NCBI GenBank assembly: GCA_045636385.1
Contig: JAZTXK010000073.1
Span: forward strand, 1-36,903
DNA from: CAG-390 sp045636385
GTDB taxonomy: Bacteria; Bacillota; Clostridia; Oscillospirales; CAG-272
DNA: 36,903 nucleotides
Direction of reading: 5' to 3'
The notes beneath the pieces were generated by a model that searched no databases, was not told the DNA's origin, and worked only from the letters and a program-made list of their open reading frames with translations. The position numbers and the translations under genes were made by a program. Shown here piece after piece: positions 24,337 to 32,290 of this stretch (its first letter is position 1; each line of letters begins with the position of its first letter).

Positions 24337-25020
24337 GTGATTCATCTGACAGCACTATACATCATCGGCGGCATCGTGCTCTTTTTCGCCTTTATAGCAT
24401 CTCTGCGTGCCGAGGTTTTAATTGCATATTCGGATGAATTCGCCCTGACCATACGGGTGCTCGGCATACCGATTAAAATTCTTCCGAAAAAGAAGAAAAA
24501 AGTAAAGATCTCCGCCTACTCGCGCAAGAACCGCGCGAAATACGAGGCGGCGGAAAAGGAAAAGGCTCTCAAAAAGGCAAAAAAGAAAGCCGACAAGAAA
24601 AAGAAAAAAGATGCCGCAAAGGCAAAGAAAAAAGCCGACAAGGCTGCGGGAAAGGCAAAGCCGAAAAAGCCGATAGGTGACATTATCGATATGATAAGAG
24701 ATCTTGTCGCGGTTGCCGTGCTTCGCTTTGCAAAGCACCTTCGCATCCGCGTTGCAAGGCTTCACATCGCAGTCGGAACGGGCGACGCCGCATCAACGGC
24801 TATTCTCTACGGTGCGATCGCGCCATCGGTTGCTTGCATCGCGGCATATCTCGACTCAACCTCGACTCTGCGCCATCCCGCAAAAACAGACGTAGACATT
24901 CACGCAGACTATCTCTCGGAAAAGATGGTCATTGATATTGAGATCGGATTCTCGATCTGCGTATGGCAGCTTTTCGATATTCTCTTCCGCACGGGCTTCA
25001 GGCTCACCAAACATTTGTAA
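24337..25020 (+). CDS. DUF2953-like membrane-anchored protein
   Basis: A 227-residue protein of unknown function, found next to scpB and a gerW-like gene as is common in spore-forming Firmicutes. It has one N-terminal membrane segment (about 5-24, LYIIGGIVLFFAFIASLRAE), an extremely Lys/Ala-rich charged stretch (about 50-112), then a moderately hydrophobic region ending in FSICVWQLFDILFRTG. The order anchor, charged linker, C domain fits DUF2953. The start is uncertain: GTG 24337 has AAAGG only three nt away, whereas CTG 24346 lies five nt after AGGTGA and would give an N terminus LTALYIIGG. I give the GTG because it is the conventional codon. Confidence 0.7.
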   Translation: MIHLTALYIIGGIVLFFAFIASLRAEVLIAYSDEFALTIRVLGIPIKILPKKKKKVKISAYSRKNRAKYEAAEKEKALKKAKKKADKKKKKDAAKAKKKADKAAGKAKPKKPIGDIIDMIRDLVAVAVLRFAKHLRIRVARLHIAVGTGDAASTAILYGAIAPSVACIAAYLDSTSTLRHPAKTDVDIHADYLSEKMVIDIEIGFSICVWQLFDILFRTGFRLTKHL

Positions 25021-25057
25021 AATATTATTTGATTCATACATGAAAGGATCTAAAGCT

Positions 25058-25486
25058 ATGGCAAACGAAAACAAGCTTCAGGAAATCATCGCCGCGTCCC
25101 TTGAAAATATCCGTTCTATGGTTGACGCAAACACCGTTATCGGCGACCCCATCAACACCCCCCAGGGTACCACCATCATTCCCGTATCCAAGATCTCCCT
25201 CGGTTTCGCATCGGGCGGTCTTGATTATGCAAGCAAGACCGAGGAGGCTGTCCGCGCACGCCTTCAGAATTTCGGCGGTGGCGGAGGAACAGGTCTTTCC
25301 GTTGTTCCCGTAGGCTTCCTTGTTGTATCTCCCGACGGTGCAGTCGATATGATCAACGTTGGTATGGAATACAAGAGCGGCCCCATTGAGCAGGTTGCTG
25401 ACGTTGTTGAGCGCGCTCCCGAGATCATCGCAAAGATCAAGGCGTTCTTCGCTAAGGACGCAGAGCCCGATACCGACGAAGAATAA
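25058..25486 (+). CDS. ytfJ: GerW family sporulation protein (YtfJ)
   Basis: Small cytoplasmic protein of 142 residues belonging to the GerW/YtfJ family, made in the forespore in Bacillus and linked to spore germination. The family core is clear: NTVIGDPINTPQGTTIIPVSKIS, GFASGGLDY, a glycine-rich FGGGGGTGLS and VVPVGFLVVSPDG. ATG 25058 is chosen because AAAGGA lies nine nt upstream; the same frame is open further up inside the DUF2953-like gene. The C-terminal tail is acidic. Its presence with spo0A supports, but does not prove, that the organism sporulates. Confidence 0.92.
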   Translation: MANENKLQEIIAASLENIRSMVDANTVIGDPINTPQGTTIIPVSKISLGFASGGLDYASKTEEAVRARLQNFGGGGGTGLSVVPVGFLVVSPDGAVDMINVGMEYKSGPIEQVADVVERAPEIIAKIKAFFAKDAEPDTDEE

Positions 25487-25504
25487 GCATATCTTTACGC
25501 CTTT

Positions 25505-25534
25505 CGAAATATATTTTCATAAGAATATATTTCG
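25505..25534. promoter_or_regulatory. Perfect hairpin abutting the carboxypeptidase ribosome-binding site
   Basis: CGAAATATATT (25505-25515) and AATATATTTCG (25524-25534) are exact reverse complements with an 8-nt loop. The 3' arm ends on the first base of GAGGTGA, the ribosome-binding site of the next gene. No U-run follows, so it is not a normal terminator. It could be an operator or an RNA element. Confidence 0.5.
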
Positions 25535-25543
25535 AGGTGAAAA

Positions 25544-26710
25544 ATGAACATCCCGCGCAAGCTTATAGCACTCATTCTGTGCACACTCACGATATTGCCC
25601 GCTCGAGCAATATCCGTTTCGAAAAATACAGAATATCATACCGCAGAAGATACCCTGCCGACTATATCGCTCGATATTTCAACGTCGGCGGGCTCTGCGG
25701 TGCTTCTTGATGCAAGCGGATCGAACGTTCGTACCTTGTGGGAGCAAAACGCAGACAAGCGGCGCGGTCCCGCAAGCACAACAAAAATAATGACGGCACT
25801 TGTTGCCGCCGAGAGCATGCCTCTGTCAGCAAAAGTGACGATCCCGAAGGAAGCGGTTGGCGTGGAAGGCTCTTCTGTATATTTGACCGAAGGTGAAGTA
25901 TTTACGCTTGAGGAGCTGCTCTGCTGTACTCTGCTCGAATCAGCAAACGACGCTGCCGTGGCAGTTGCGATTGCAGTAAGCGGAAGCATCGAAGACTTTG
26001 CCGTTCTGATGAACGAGAAGTGCGCAGAGCTGGGGCTGGTTGATACTCATTTCACAAATCCTCACGGGCTTGACGATGATGAGCATTATACCACCGCGCG
26101 TGAGCTTGGCATCATTGCTGCGGCGGCACTTGAAAACGAGGCTCTGCGCAATATATTCTCTACATATAAAATGACGGTAGCTGCGCCCGACGGCGGAGTG
26201 CGTCTGCTTATCAACCACAACCGGCTTTTGAGGTCGATCGAGGGTTGCATAGGCGTCAAGACGGGTTACACCAAGTCGAACGGCAGATGTCTTGTTTCCG
26301 CGGCAGAACGCGACGGACTGCGCCTCATCGCGGTCACTCTCGATGACGGCAACGATTGGCACGACCACACGCTGATGCTCGAGGCGGGATTTGAAGCCTA
26401 TGAGCGCGTCGAGCTGTGCTGTTATACGAATATCGTCCTCCCGGAAATATCAGTAACCGACGGCGAACAATCGCGCGTGAGAACGGCTGTAACCGACCAC
26501 GTATACTTAACACTTCCAAAGGGTGATACAAAGATAGAATGCAAAATCGACAGCATCCCCTCCCTTCCCGCGCCCATATCACGAGGGCAGAACGTTGGTG
26601 ATGTGATCTTCACCTGCGGTGGCAAGGAAATAGCGCGCATACCACTCGTGACCGCCTACGCGGCGGCAAAGAAAAAAGAAAAAGGATTTTGGGAAGGTCT
26701 CTTCGGATGA
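25544..26710 (+). CDS. D-alanyl-D-alanine carboxypeptidase (DacF/PBP5-like)
   Basis: Low-molecular-weight penicillin-binding protein (family S11) that trims the terminal D-Ala of peptidoglycan stem peptides. The 388 residues begin with a signal peptide (about 1-22, cleavage likely after PARA). Active-site motifs are S78-T-T-K81, S133-A-N135 and K239-T-G241, in the correct spacing. The C-terminal domain (about 290-370) is the beta-rich PBP5-type domain, ending in a basic tail; there is no clear amphipathic anchor. It follows gerW-like ytfJ and precedes rluB, an arrangement resembling the dacF/dacB neighbourhoods of spore-formers, so a role in spore cortex is possible but unproven. GAGGTGA lies four nt before ATG. 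Confidence 0.93.
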   Translation: MNIPRKLIALILCTLTILPARAISVSKNTEYHTAEDTLPTISLDISTSAGSAVLLDASGSNVRTLWEQNADKRRGPASTTKIMTALVAAESMPLSAKVTIPKEAVGVEGSSVYLTEGEVFTLEELLCCTLLESANDAAVAVAIAVSGSIEDFAVLMNEKCAELGLVDTHFTNPHGLDDDEHYTTARELGIIAAAALENEALRNIFSTYKMTVAAPDGGVRLLINHNRLLRSIEGCIGVKTGYTKSNGRCLVSAAERDGLRLIAVTLDDGNDWHDHTLMLEAGFEAYERVELCCYTNIVLPEISVTDGEQSRVRTAVTDHVYLTLPKGDTKIECKIDSIPSLPAPISRGQNVGDVIFTCGGKEIARIPLVTAYAAAKKKEKGFWEGLFG

Positions 26711-26726
26711 GCTCCCTATATATAAT

Positions 26727-27494
26727 ATGGAAAAAATCAGACTTCAAAAATATTTTACCGATTGCGGCGTGCTTTCGCGCCGTGCTGCAGAACGTGAGAT
26801 CGAGGTGGGTCACGTTAAAGTCAACGGACAGATAGCAAAGGTCGGCGACAAGGTTATGCCGGGCGTTGACAAGGTCGTTTGGAACGGCAGAGGCATCGTA
26901 TTCAAGCAGAACGTAGCCAAGCGCGTGATCGCGCTCAACAAGCCGCGCGGATACGTTTGCACCGCATCCGACGAAAAGGGCCGCAAGGTCGTTACCGAGC
27001 TCGTTGAGGATGCGGGCGGTAGACTCTACCCCATCGGCCGTCTTGATATGCAATCCGAGGGACTTCTGCTTATGACGGATGACGGCGCGTTTGCCAATCT
27101 TATGATGCATCCTCGCCACCACATTCCGAAGGAGTACAAGGTCAGCGTCAAGGGCAAGGTCGACGAAAAGGCGCTTGAGATACTCCGTTCCGCGCTCGTT
27201 ATCGACGGATACAAGATCACGCCCGCAGAGGTCGAGATTCTCGACACTCAAAAGGACGGCGCGAGATTGAGCTTCGTTATTTTCGAGGGCAGAAACCGAC
27301 AGATACGCAAGATGTGCGAAGCGGCAGGCCTTGAGGTCACCCGTCTGCGCCGTATCAAGATCGGTCCGATCTCGGTCAACGGTATCGCTCCCGGCACTTG
27401 GAGAAAGCTCCGCGACGACGAGGTCGCTTGGCTTCGCAGAATGGCAAAGCTTAAGCCCGAAAACAAGCCCGAATTCGACGAAGAAGAATATTGA
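26727..27494 (+). CDS. rluB: Ribosomal large subunit pseudouridine synthase, RluB/RsuA family
   Basis: Converts uridine to pseudouridine in rRNA, in this subfamily usually 23S position 2605. The 255-residue protein has an N-terminal S4 RNA-binding domain (about 1-60, IRLQKYFTDCGVLSRRAAE) and the catalytic core with GRLDMQSEGLLLMTDDG, whose Asp is the nucleophile, and EGRNRQIRKM. The C terminus is acidic. It starts 16 nt after the carboxypeptidase with only a weak GGA-type binding site. It is the last gene of the long plus-strand run, which ends at the hairpin following it. RluB versus RluE or RsuA cannot be settled by eye, though length and context favour RluB. Confidence 0.9.
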   Translation: MEKIRLQKYFTDCGVLSRRAAEREIEVGHVKVNGQIAKVGDKVMPGVDKVVWNGRGIVFKQNVAKRVIALNKPRGYVCTASDEKGRKVVTELVEDAGGRLYPIGRLDMQSEGLLLMTDDGAFANLMMHPRHHIPKEYKVSVKGKVDEKALEILRSALVIDGYKITPAEVEILDTQKDGARLSFVIFEGRNRQIRKMCEAAGLEVTRLRRIKIGPISVNGIAPGTWRKLRDDEVAWLRRMAKLKPENKPEFDEEEY

Positions 27495-27500
27495 TAAACC

Positions 27501-27533
27501 AACGCTGACGGTGTCTTGCATCGTCAGCGTTTT
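27501..27533 (+). terminator. Terminator after rluB
   Basis: AACGCTGACG (27501-27510) pairs with CGTCAGCGTT (27522-27531), a perfect 10-bp stem with an 11-nt loop and TTTT at its base, seven nt after the rluB stop. Confidence 0.82.
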
Positions 27534-27722
27534 ACAATATGTTCCGACAAAACTCGAGTGGAAATACTATATTTTGTGTTTTGTATGGTAATTTATGTCA
27601 ATTCTGCACAAATGCGACGCCAAATTTTTGTATAATCTTTTTCTCCCTCCCCTATTGCAAAATTTGGAGATTTATGGTAAAATATTACTGTAAAAATTAT
27701 CCAATTGGAGGAATAAAAACCT

Positions 27723-28484
27723 ATGGAAAAGAATATTAAGATACTTATTGCAGACGAAAACGAGATCGACCGCCGCCGTACTGCTGACGGTCTGCGCCGC
27801 GCGGGATTCCACCGCATTGAGGAAGCGCAAAACGGCGAGGAGGTTATCAACCGTATAGCATCGGGCAACTACGACATCGTTATCACAGACGTATGGCTTT
27901 CCAAGCTCGACGGAATCGGCATTCTCCGTCAAAGCCGCGCGATAGACTTCGGCGGGGCGCTCCCTCCCCTCTTCATCGTCACCTCGGCGATATCGAATCA
28001 GAGCATTTTCGTTGACGCTATGAACGCGGGCGCGGCGCTTTGTCTGTTAAAGCCCGTCGATACAGCAAGCCTTTCGGAGCATATGATAAATCTGAACCGT
28101 GACAGAACATCGCGCGAGGACAGAGTTCCCGATATAGAAACCCAGGTAACGAAGATCATCCACCAAATCGGCGTGCCCGCACACATTAAGGGCTATCAGT
28201 ATCTCCGCACCGCAATTCTTCTCACCGTCCGCGACAGCGACATTATCAATTCGGTAACGAAGATACTCTATCCCACCGTCGCAAAGAAGTATCAGACCAC
28301 GACCTCGCGAGTCGAGCGAGCCATCCGCCACGCGATCGAAGTCGCTTGGGATCGCGGCGACGTTGACACGCTCAATTCCTATTTCGGATACACGATTCAG
28401 GATCAGCGCGGCAAGCCTACAAATTCGGAATTCATCGCAATGATCGCGGATAATCTCCGCCTCAAATATAAATTGTATAAATAA
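27723..28484 (+). CDS. spo0A: Sporulation master regulator Spo0A
   Basis: Response regulator that controls entry into sporulation. The 253 residues show a receiver domain with D11/E12, phospho-acceptor D56 (IVITDVWL), T87 and K110 (LLKPVD), then a short linker. The C-terminal Spo0A DNA-binding domain is nearly canonical: VTKIIHQIGVPAHIKGYQYLR, then SRVERAIRHAIEVAW and GKPTNSEFIAMIADNLRLKYK. GGAGGA lies ten nt before ATG. TATAAT at 27631-27636 could be the -10, without a clear -35. The gene is not beside spoIVB, where most Clostridia carry it; here it stands alone after rluB. All phosphorelay residues are present, so it should be functional. Confidence 0.96.
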   Translation: MEKNIKILIADENEIDRRRTADGLRRAGFHRIEEAQNGEEVINRIASGNYDIVITDVWLSKLDGIGILRQSRAIDFGGALPPLFIVTSAISNQSIFVDAMNAGAALCLLKPVDTASLSEHMINLNRDRTSREDRVPDIETQVTKIIHQIGVPAHIKGYQYLRTAILLTVRDSDIINSVTKILYPTVAKKYQTTTSRVERAIRHAIEVAWDRGDVDTLNSYFGYTIQDQRGKPTNSEFIAMIADNLRLKYKLYK

Positions 28485-28486
28485 TC

Positions 28487-28515
28487 TTGACAAACCGCGC
28501 TTTTTGTTGTAAAAT
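28487..28515 (+). promoter_or_regulatory. Promoter of the beta-propeller-like gene
   Basis: TTGACA (28487-28492), 17-bp spacer, TAAAAT (28510-28515), three nt after the spo0A stop. Start codon 30 nt downstream. Confidence 0.82.
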
Positions 28516-28544
28516 CATCTTACCACACCAATTGAGGTATTGCA

Positions 28545-29333
28545 ATGAAAAGCTGTGACAAGATTTTAGAATTACTGAAAGAGCACGAAACACTCGTTGC
28601 CGAAGCGACGGATATACTCCATATTCCCTACCCCGATCCCGTTTTCCGCGGCTTTCAGGGCGGCTGCTCGGACGGTGAGAGGTATTATTATCAAGTGTTG
28701 ATGCACTACGAACTATCCGACCGCACGAAGGATTATTCATGTATCGCAAAGGTCGATATGCTGACGCGGCAGGTTGTGAAATACAGCGGCATTCTCCACA
28801 TCGACCACGCAAACGATGTCACCTACCATCCGAAAAAGAATCTTCTTATGGTGACCAACAACAAGCCGAATTTCACGCGTATTACGCTTGTTAATCCCGA
28901 AAGTCTTGAGATTGTCGGTTATGAGGAATCGCCCGTACCGCTTTACGCGCTTGAATACAACCCCGACCGCGATATGTACGTTGCGGGAATTTCCGGCAAA
29001 CGAGAATTCTGTTTACTTGACGGGAATCTGAAGCTTATAGATGATAAAACCTACCGTACCGTCGAAGTCGACGACAGATGCACCAAGCAAGATATCTGTG
29101 CAGACGGCAATCTGCTCTACTTCATCCTCTGGGACGGACGGCACAAGGATATGGACGATTTTCAAAACCGAGTGACGGTCTACGATTGGAACGGAGACTA
29201 CCGAGGCGTTCTCGAATTCAACCTCGGCGCGGAAGAACCCGAAAGCATCTCCATCCTCGGCGGCGAGATCTACGCCGTGGTTTGCAATAACCGCGAGCCC
29301 GCGATATATCATTTCGAGCCGAAAATAAAGTAA
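28545..29333 (+). CDS. Hypothetical protein, probably beta-propeller
   Basis: A 262-residue cytoplasmic protein I cannot assign to a named family. After a short helical start (about 1-25) the sequence consists of repeated blocks such as HANDVTYHPKKNLLMVTNN, PLYALEYNPDRDMYVAGIS, KQDICADGNLLYFILWD and PESISILGGEIYAVVCNN. Each has the pattern of a four-stranded propeller blade, as in NHL- or SMP-30-like proteins. There is no signal peptide or membrane segment. It has its own promoter, GAGGT six nt before ATG, and a strong terminator immediately after the stop, so it is a single-gene unit unrelated to its neighbours. Confidence 0.75.
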   Translation: MKSCDKILELLKEHETLVAEATDILHIPYPDPVFRGFQGGCSDGERYYYQVLMHYELSDRTKDYSCIAKVDMLTRQVVKYSGILHIDHANDVTYHPKKNLLMVTNNKPNFTRITLVNPESLEIVGYEESPVPLYALEYNPDRDMYVAGISGKREFCLLDGNLKLIDDKTYRTVEVDDRCTKQDICADGNLLYFILWDGRHKDMDDFQNRVTVYDWNGDYRGVLEFNLGAEEPESISILGGEIYAVVCNNREPAIYHFEPKIK

Positions 29334-29334
29334 T

Positions 29335-29368
29335 AAAAATAAAGCCTCGCAATTGAGGCTTTATTTTT
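29335..29368. terminator. Bidirectional terminator between converging genes
   Basis: Perfect 14-bp stem AAAAATAAAGCCTC / GAGGCTTTATTTTT with a 6-nt loop; A- and T-tracts on the two sides serve both strands. It touches the stop codons of both neighbouring genes. Confidence 0.9.
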
Positions 29369-30047
29369 ATCTTTTCTTCTTCCTCTTCTTCTCCACCAGC
29401 TCGTCGAGTTCTTCGACAGTGGTATCGGAGATCGGCTCGGTGCCGCCGGAGTAGCGGGCGGCTCTGTAGGTATCGAAAAGGGTGTGCTCGAGTTCCTCGT
29501 GCGCGAGGTCACGTTCCATTTTCGCGGGGGTGAATTTCGGTTGAATGAAATATCCCTCTCGAATCTTGCCGAACATATACTCGGTGAAGATGAAGCGGAC
29601 GCGGGTGGCGTTGTCGGCGTCGTTCCACGGGTGCGGGTTCTTCATTTTGTTTCTTTTACGTCTGCCGCCCGAGCGTTCCTTGAAAATAAAGTCGCGCTCG
29701 TCCTCGCCCTTGACGCGCTTGCGCTCGATACCGAGCTTTTTCGCAACACGCTTGATGATCTTGTCAAGATATTTGGATATAACCTGCGAAATGCGATTTC
29801 CGATCCTTGCAATCTTCTCACGCATCTTGCGGTCGAACATCTTTTTGAACGACTTGATGCCAAGGTGAAGTCCTCCGCCGAACATTGCGATGGCGAGTGC
29901 TTGTAAGTAGTAATTACCGATCGATTGCGTAAACAGTACCGCGCCGTAACAGAATGAGCTGACATAAAGAATCGTCAGCACTACTCTTATCGGCGAGAAT
30001 CCGCGAGATTCCTTGATTGTCGTAATAATTCCTTTTAACTTATACAT
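29367..30047 (-). CDS. DUF4129-like membrane protein of a MoxR-DUF58 operon
   Basis: A 226-residue protein with two N-terminal membrane segments (about 20-38 and 45-65), a long basic middle region, and a C-terminal block (about 150-205) reading RVRFIFTEYMFGKIREGYFI, FTPAKMERD and YRAARYSG. That block matches the pattern of DUF4129, the domain that usually ends transglutaminase-like proteins in MoxR-DUF58 operons. The transglutaminase part is absent. ATG 30047 overlaps the DUF58 stop by 8 nt and has GGAGG six nt before it; the longer frame to 30134 is discarded. The extreme C terminus is Lys/Arg-rich. Function unknown; likely a partner of the two genes upstream. Confidence 0.7.
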   Translation of the reverse strand: MYKLKGIITTIKESRGFSPIRVVLTILYVSSFCYGAVLFTQSIGNYYLQALAIAMFGGGLHLGIKSFKKMFDRKMREKIARIGNRISQVISKYLDKIIKRVAKKLGIERKRVKGEDERDFIFKERSGGRRKRNKMKNPHPWNDADNATRVRFIFTEYMFGKIREGYFIQPKFTPAKMERDLAHEELEHTLFDTYRAARYSGGTEPISDTTVEELDELVEKKRKKKR

Positions 30048-31233
30048 TTCCCGCCTCCTCGCTGAAAAATAGCTCGGGGAGCGAATATACGCGCACGCCG
30101 TTGCCTCTGCGTTCAAGCTCAAAGGCGCGTGCATCGGTCTCGGGCGTGTCGCAGAGAACGAATATCAGAATCTCCGCGCTGTTTTCTCCCGCCTCGAGAA
30201 GCTCGTCGAGGAGCGCGGGGAAAGAACCGCCGTCCGCGGCGCGCATTGATGCCATCGTTTTGAAAATATCGAGCATGTGAGGCTCGCCGCCCGCGAGCGG
30301 GAAACGCTGGAACATCGTTCCGTCCTGCCCCTTGCAGTTGGCGTAAAAGCCTACGCTGTAACCCTCGTAAACGGCGTTTCTTATGATATGCGCCGAGTAG
30401 GAGAGCGCAAGCTCGGTAAGCTTTTCATATTCCTCGCCGTCGATTCCGCAATCACGCTCGAGGTGGTAATCCATAAATACGCAGAGACGGCGCGCGGCGC
30501 AGAAATCGCGGTCGTTGACCATAAGAGGTGTCGCGCTTCTGCGCGAGCCGAGCCAGGTTTTTGCGCTTGCCTTGAAATTGATCTGCGAAACCGAGTCGCC
30601 AAAGCGGTAATCGCGGACGCCCGATAATGAAAACGGATCGGCAAAAAGCTGTCGGAGAGCTCTCTCCTCGCCCTGCATCATACTGACCGCGGGAAGCGCG
30701 GGATCGATCTCGAATGGGCGGGGATAAACGTATATATCGGCGGGGCATTCAAAGACTTCCTCGCCGAGCTTTTTCTGCACGACCGCGCTTTGAAGCCTGT
30801 AATGCCCTCTCTTGAGGCAGGTCAGCTTATGCCTGCGGCGGATGCGCATATAGGGCCAGAGATTGAATCGGCTGATAAAATACTGCATTCCATCCCTTTT
30901 TGGCGGCTCGAAGCCCGAAAGGCGAAGCTCGTTATAGAGATACGCCTCGATATCGACGGCGATCAGCGGAAAGAATCCGTTATTGACTACCGTTTCGATA
31001 AGCTCGACCTCGTCGCCCGCATATACTCCCTTTTCTGTGAATTCACGCGAATAGGAAATATTTTTCAGATTTTTCTCGCGCAGACGGAGATATATCTTCC
31101 AAAGTATCCACAGAACAAGTGCGGTAACGAGCAGCCAGAAAACGTATGGAAAGACAGGTGACAGCAGAAACCGCGCAAAGCCTTCGATCAGCTTCGCGAG
31201 AAATCCGATGAAAACGTCAACTATATCCTTCAT
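30040..31233 (-). CDS. DUF58 domain protein
   Basis: A 397-residue membrane-anchored protein. Two hydrophobic stretches lie at the N terminus (about 10-48). The DUF58 core is marked by the GVRDYRFGDSVSQINFKASAKTW-type segment (about 205-230), the counterpart of the family's RxYxxGDxxRxIxW pattern, with Asn-Phe instead of the usual Trp-Lys-type residues. A von Willebrand A-like fold follows to the end (VFMDYHLERD, ILIFVLCDTPETD). It starts at the last base of the MoxR stop (TGATG), so the two are translated together. In the family these genes accompany MoxR chaperone ATPases and are thought to serve envelope-protein assembly or stress functions. Confidence 0.88.
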   Translation of the reverse strand: MKDIVDVFIGFLAKLIEGFARFLLSPVFPYVFWLLVTALVLWILWKIYLRLREKNLKNISYSREFTEKGVYAGDEVELIETVVNNGFFPLIAVDIEAYLYNELRLSGFEPPKRDGMQYFISRFNLWPYMRIRRRHKLTCLKRGHYRLQSAVVQKKLGEEVFECPADIYVYPRPFEIDPALPAVSMMQGEERALRQLFADPFSLSGVRDYRFGDSVSQINFKASAKTWLGSRRSATPLMVNDRDFCAARRLCVFMDYHLERDCGIDGEEYEKLTELALSYSAHIIRNAVYEGYSVGFYANCKGQDGTMFQRFPLAGGEPHMLDIFKTMASMRAADGGSFPALLDELLEAGENSAEILIFVLCDTPETDARAFELERRGNGVRVYSLPELFFSEEAGNV

Positions 31234-32198
31234 CAGAGACCTTCAAATACAGCTTCGGTGGGTACGCGGGTGGATTTGATAATATTATCAACGATCTCGC
31301 CGACGGCGTTCTTTCTGATTCTCGCCGCCGATTCGATCATAATTCGGTGCTCGAGTACGGGATGCGACGCACGCTGGATATCGTCGGGAAGGACGTAGGA
31401 GCGTCCCGCGATAGCGGCATATCCCTTCGCCGCCTTCATCAGCGCAAGCGCGCCGCGGGGGCTGACGCCGAGAACGACGTGGGGATAGGAGCGCGTTGCT
31501 TCAACTATGTAGGAGATGTATTCCATAAGCTCGGGGCAGATATAGACCTCGGGAAGTGCTTTTATAGCCTCGCAGAGCTCCTCCTCGCTTACTACGGCGG
31601 TCAGCTCATCAAGAGGGCTTGCCTTATCAAAGCGCGCCAGAATGCCTACGTTTTCGGCGTGAGAGGGGTACTCCATTTTGCCCTTCATCAAGAAACGGTC
31701 AAGCTGTGCTTCGGGAAGCGGGAAAGTGCCGAGGGTTTCGACGGGGTTCTGCGTCGCGATGACCATAAAGGGGTCGGAGAGGCGCATCGTCTTACCGTCG
31801 ATGGTTGCCTGACGCTCCTCCATACACTCGAGCAAGCCCGACTGCGTTTTCGGAGTAGCGCGGTTGATCTCGTCGGCGAGAAGGATGTTTGTGAAAACAG
31901 GGCCGGGAACAAATTCAAATTCGGACGATTTCATATTGAAGAAATTGATGCCCGTGATATCCGAGGGAAGAAGGTCGGGGGTAAACTGGATACGCTTGAA
32001 GTCGCATCCGACGCTTGCGGCGAGGGACTTGATAAGCACCGTCTTGCCCGTGCCCGGAACGTCCTCGAGAAGAACGTGACCGCCGGCGAGGAGCGAAACG
32101 CAGATCATATCTATCGTTTCGTTCTTACCGACGATGACCTTACCTATATTTTCCTTGATTCTGTTATATACACTCGTGATAATTTCAATATTTGCCAT
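31233..32198 (-). CDS. MoxR-type AAA+ ATPase
   Basis: A 321-residue AAA+ chaperone ATPase. Walker A is GTGKT within EDVPGTGKTVLI (about 45-56), Walker B is ILLADEINR (D109/E110), and PKTQSGLLECMEE and GTFPLPEAQLDRFLM are further MoxR hallmarks. It heads the three-gene run MoxR, DUF58, DUF4129-like, with GGAGG before the ATG. TATAAT at 32227-32222 may be a -10, but the -35 is not recognisable. MoxR proteins are believed to activate or assemble metal-, envelope- or VWA-domain partners; the specific client is not evident here. Confidence 0.95.
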   Translation of the reverse strand: MANIEIITSVYNRIKENIGKVIVGKNETIDMICVSLLAGGHVLLEDVPGTGKTVLIKSLAASVGCDFKRIQFTPDLLPSDITGINFFNMKSSEFEFVPGPVFTNILLADEINRATPKTQSGLLECMEERQATIDGKTMRLSDPFMVIATQNPVETLGTFPLPEAQLDRFLMKGKMEYPSHAENVGILARFDKASPLDELTAVVSEEELCEAIKALPEVYICPELMEYISYIVEATRSYPHVVLGVSPRGALALMKAAKGYAAIAGRSYVLPDDIQRASHPVLEHRIMIESAARIRKNAVGEIVDNIIKSTRVPTEAVFEGL

Positions 32199-32290
32199 AG
32201 CTTCCTCCGTGAGTTTTTCAAATTATATCATATTTTCACCGCAGGCGGCGAAAAGTGGGATAAAACGTATTGTTTTGGGGATAATGAATA

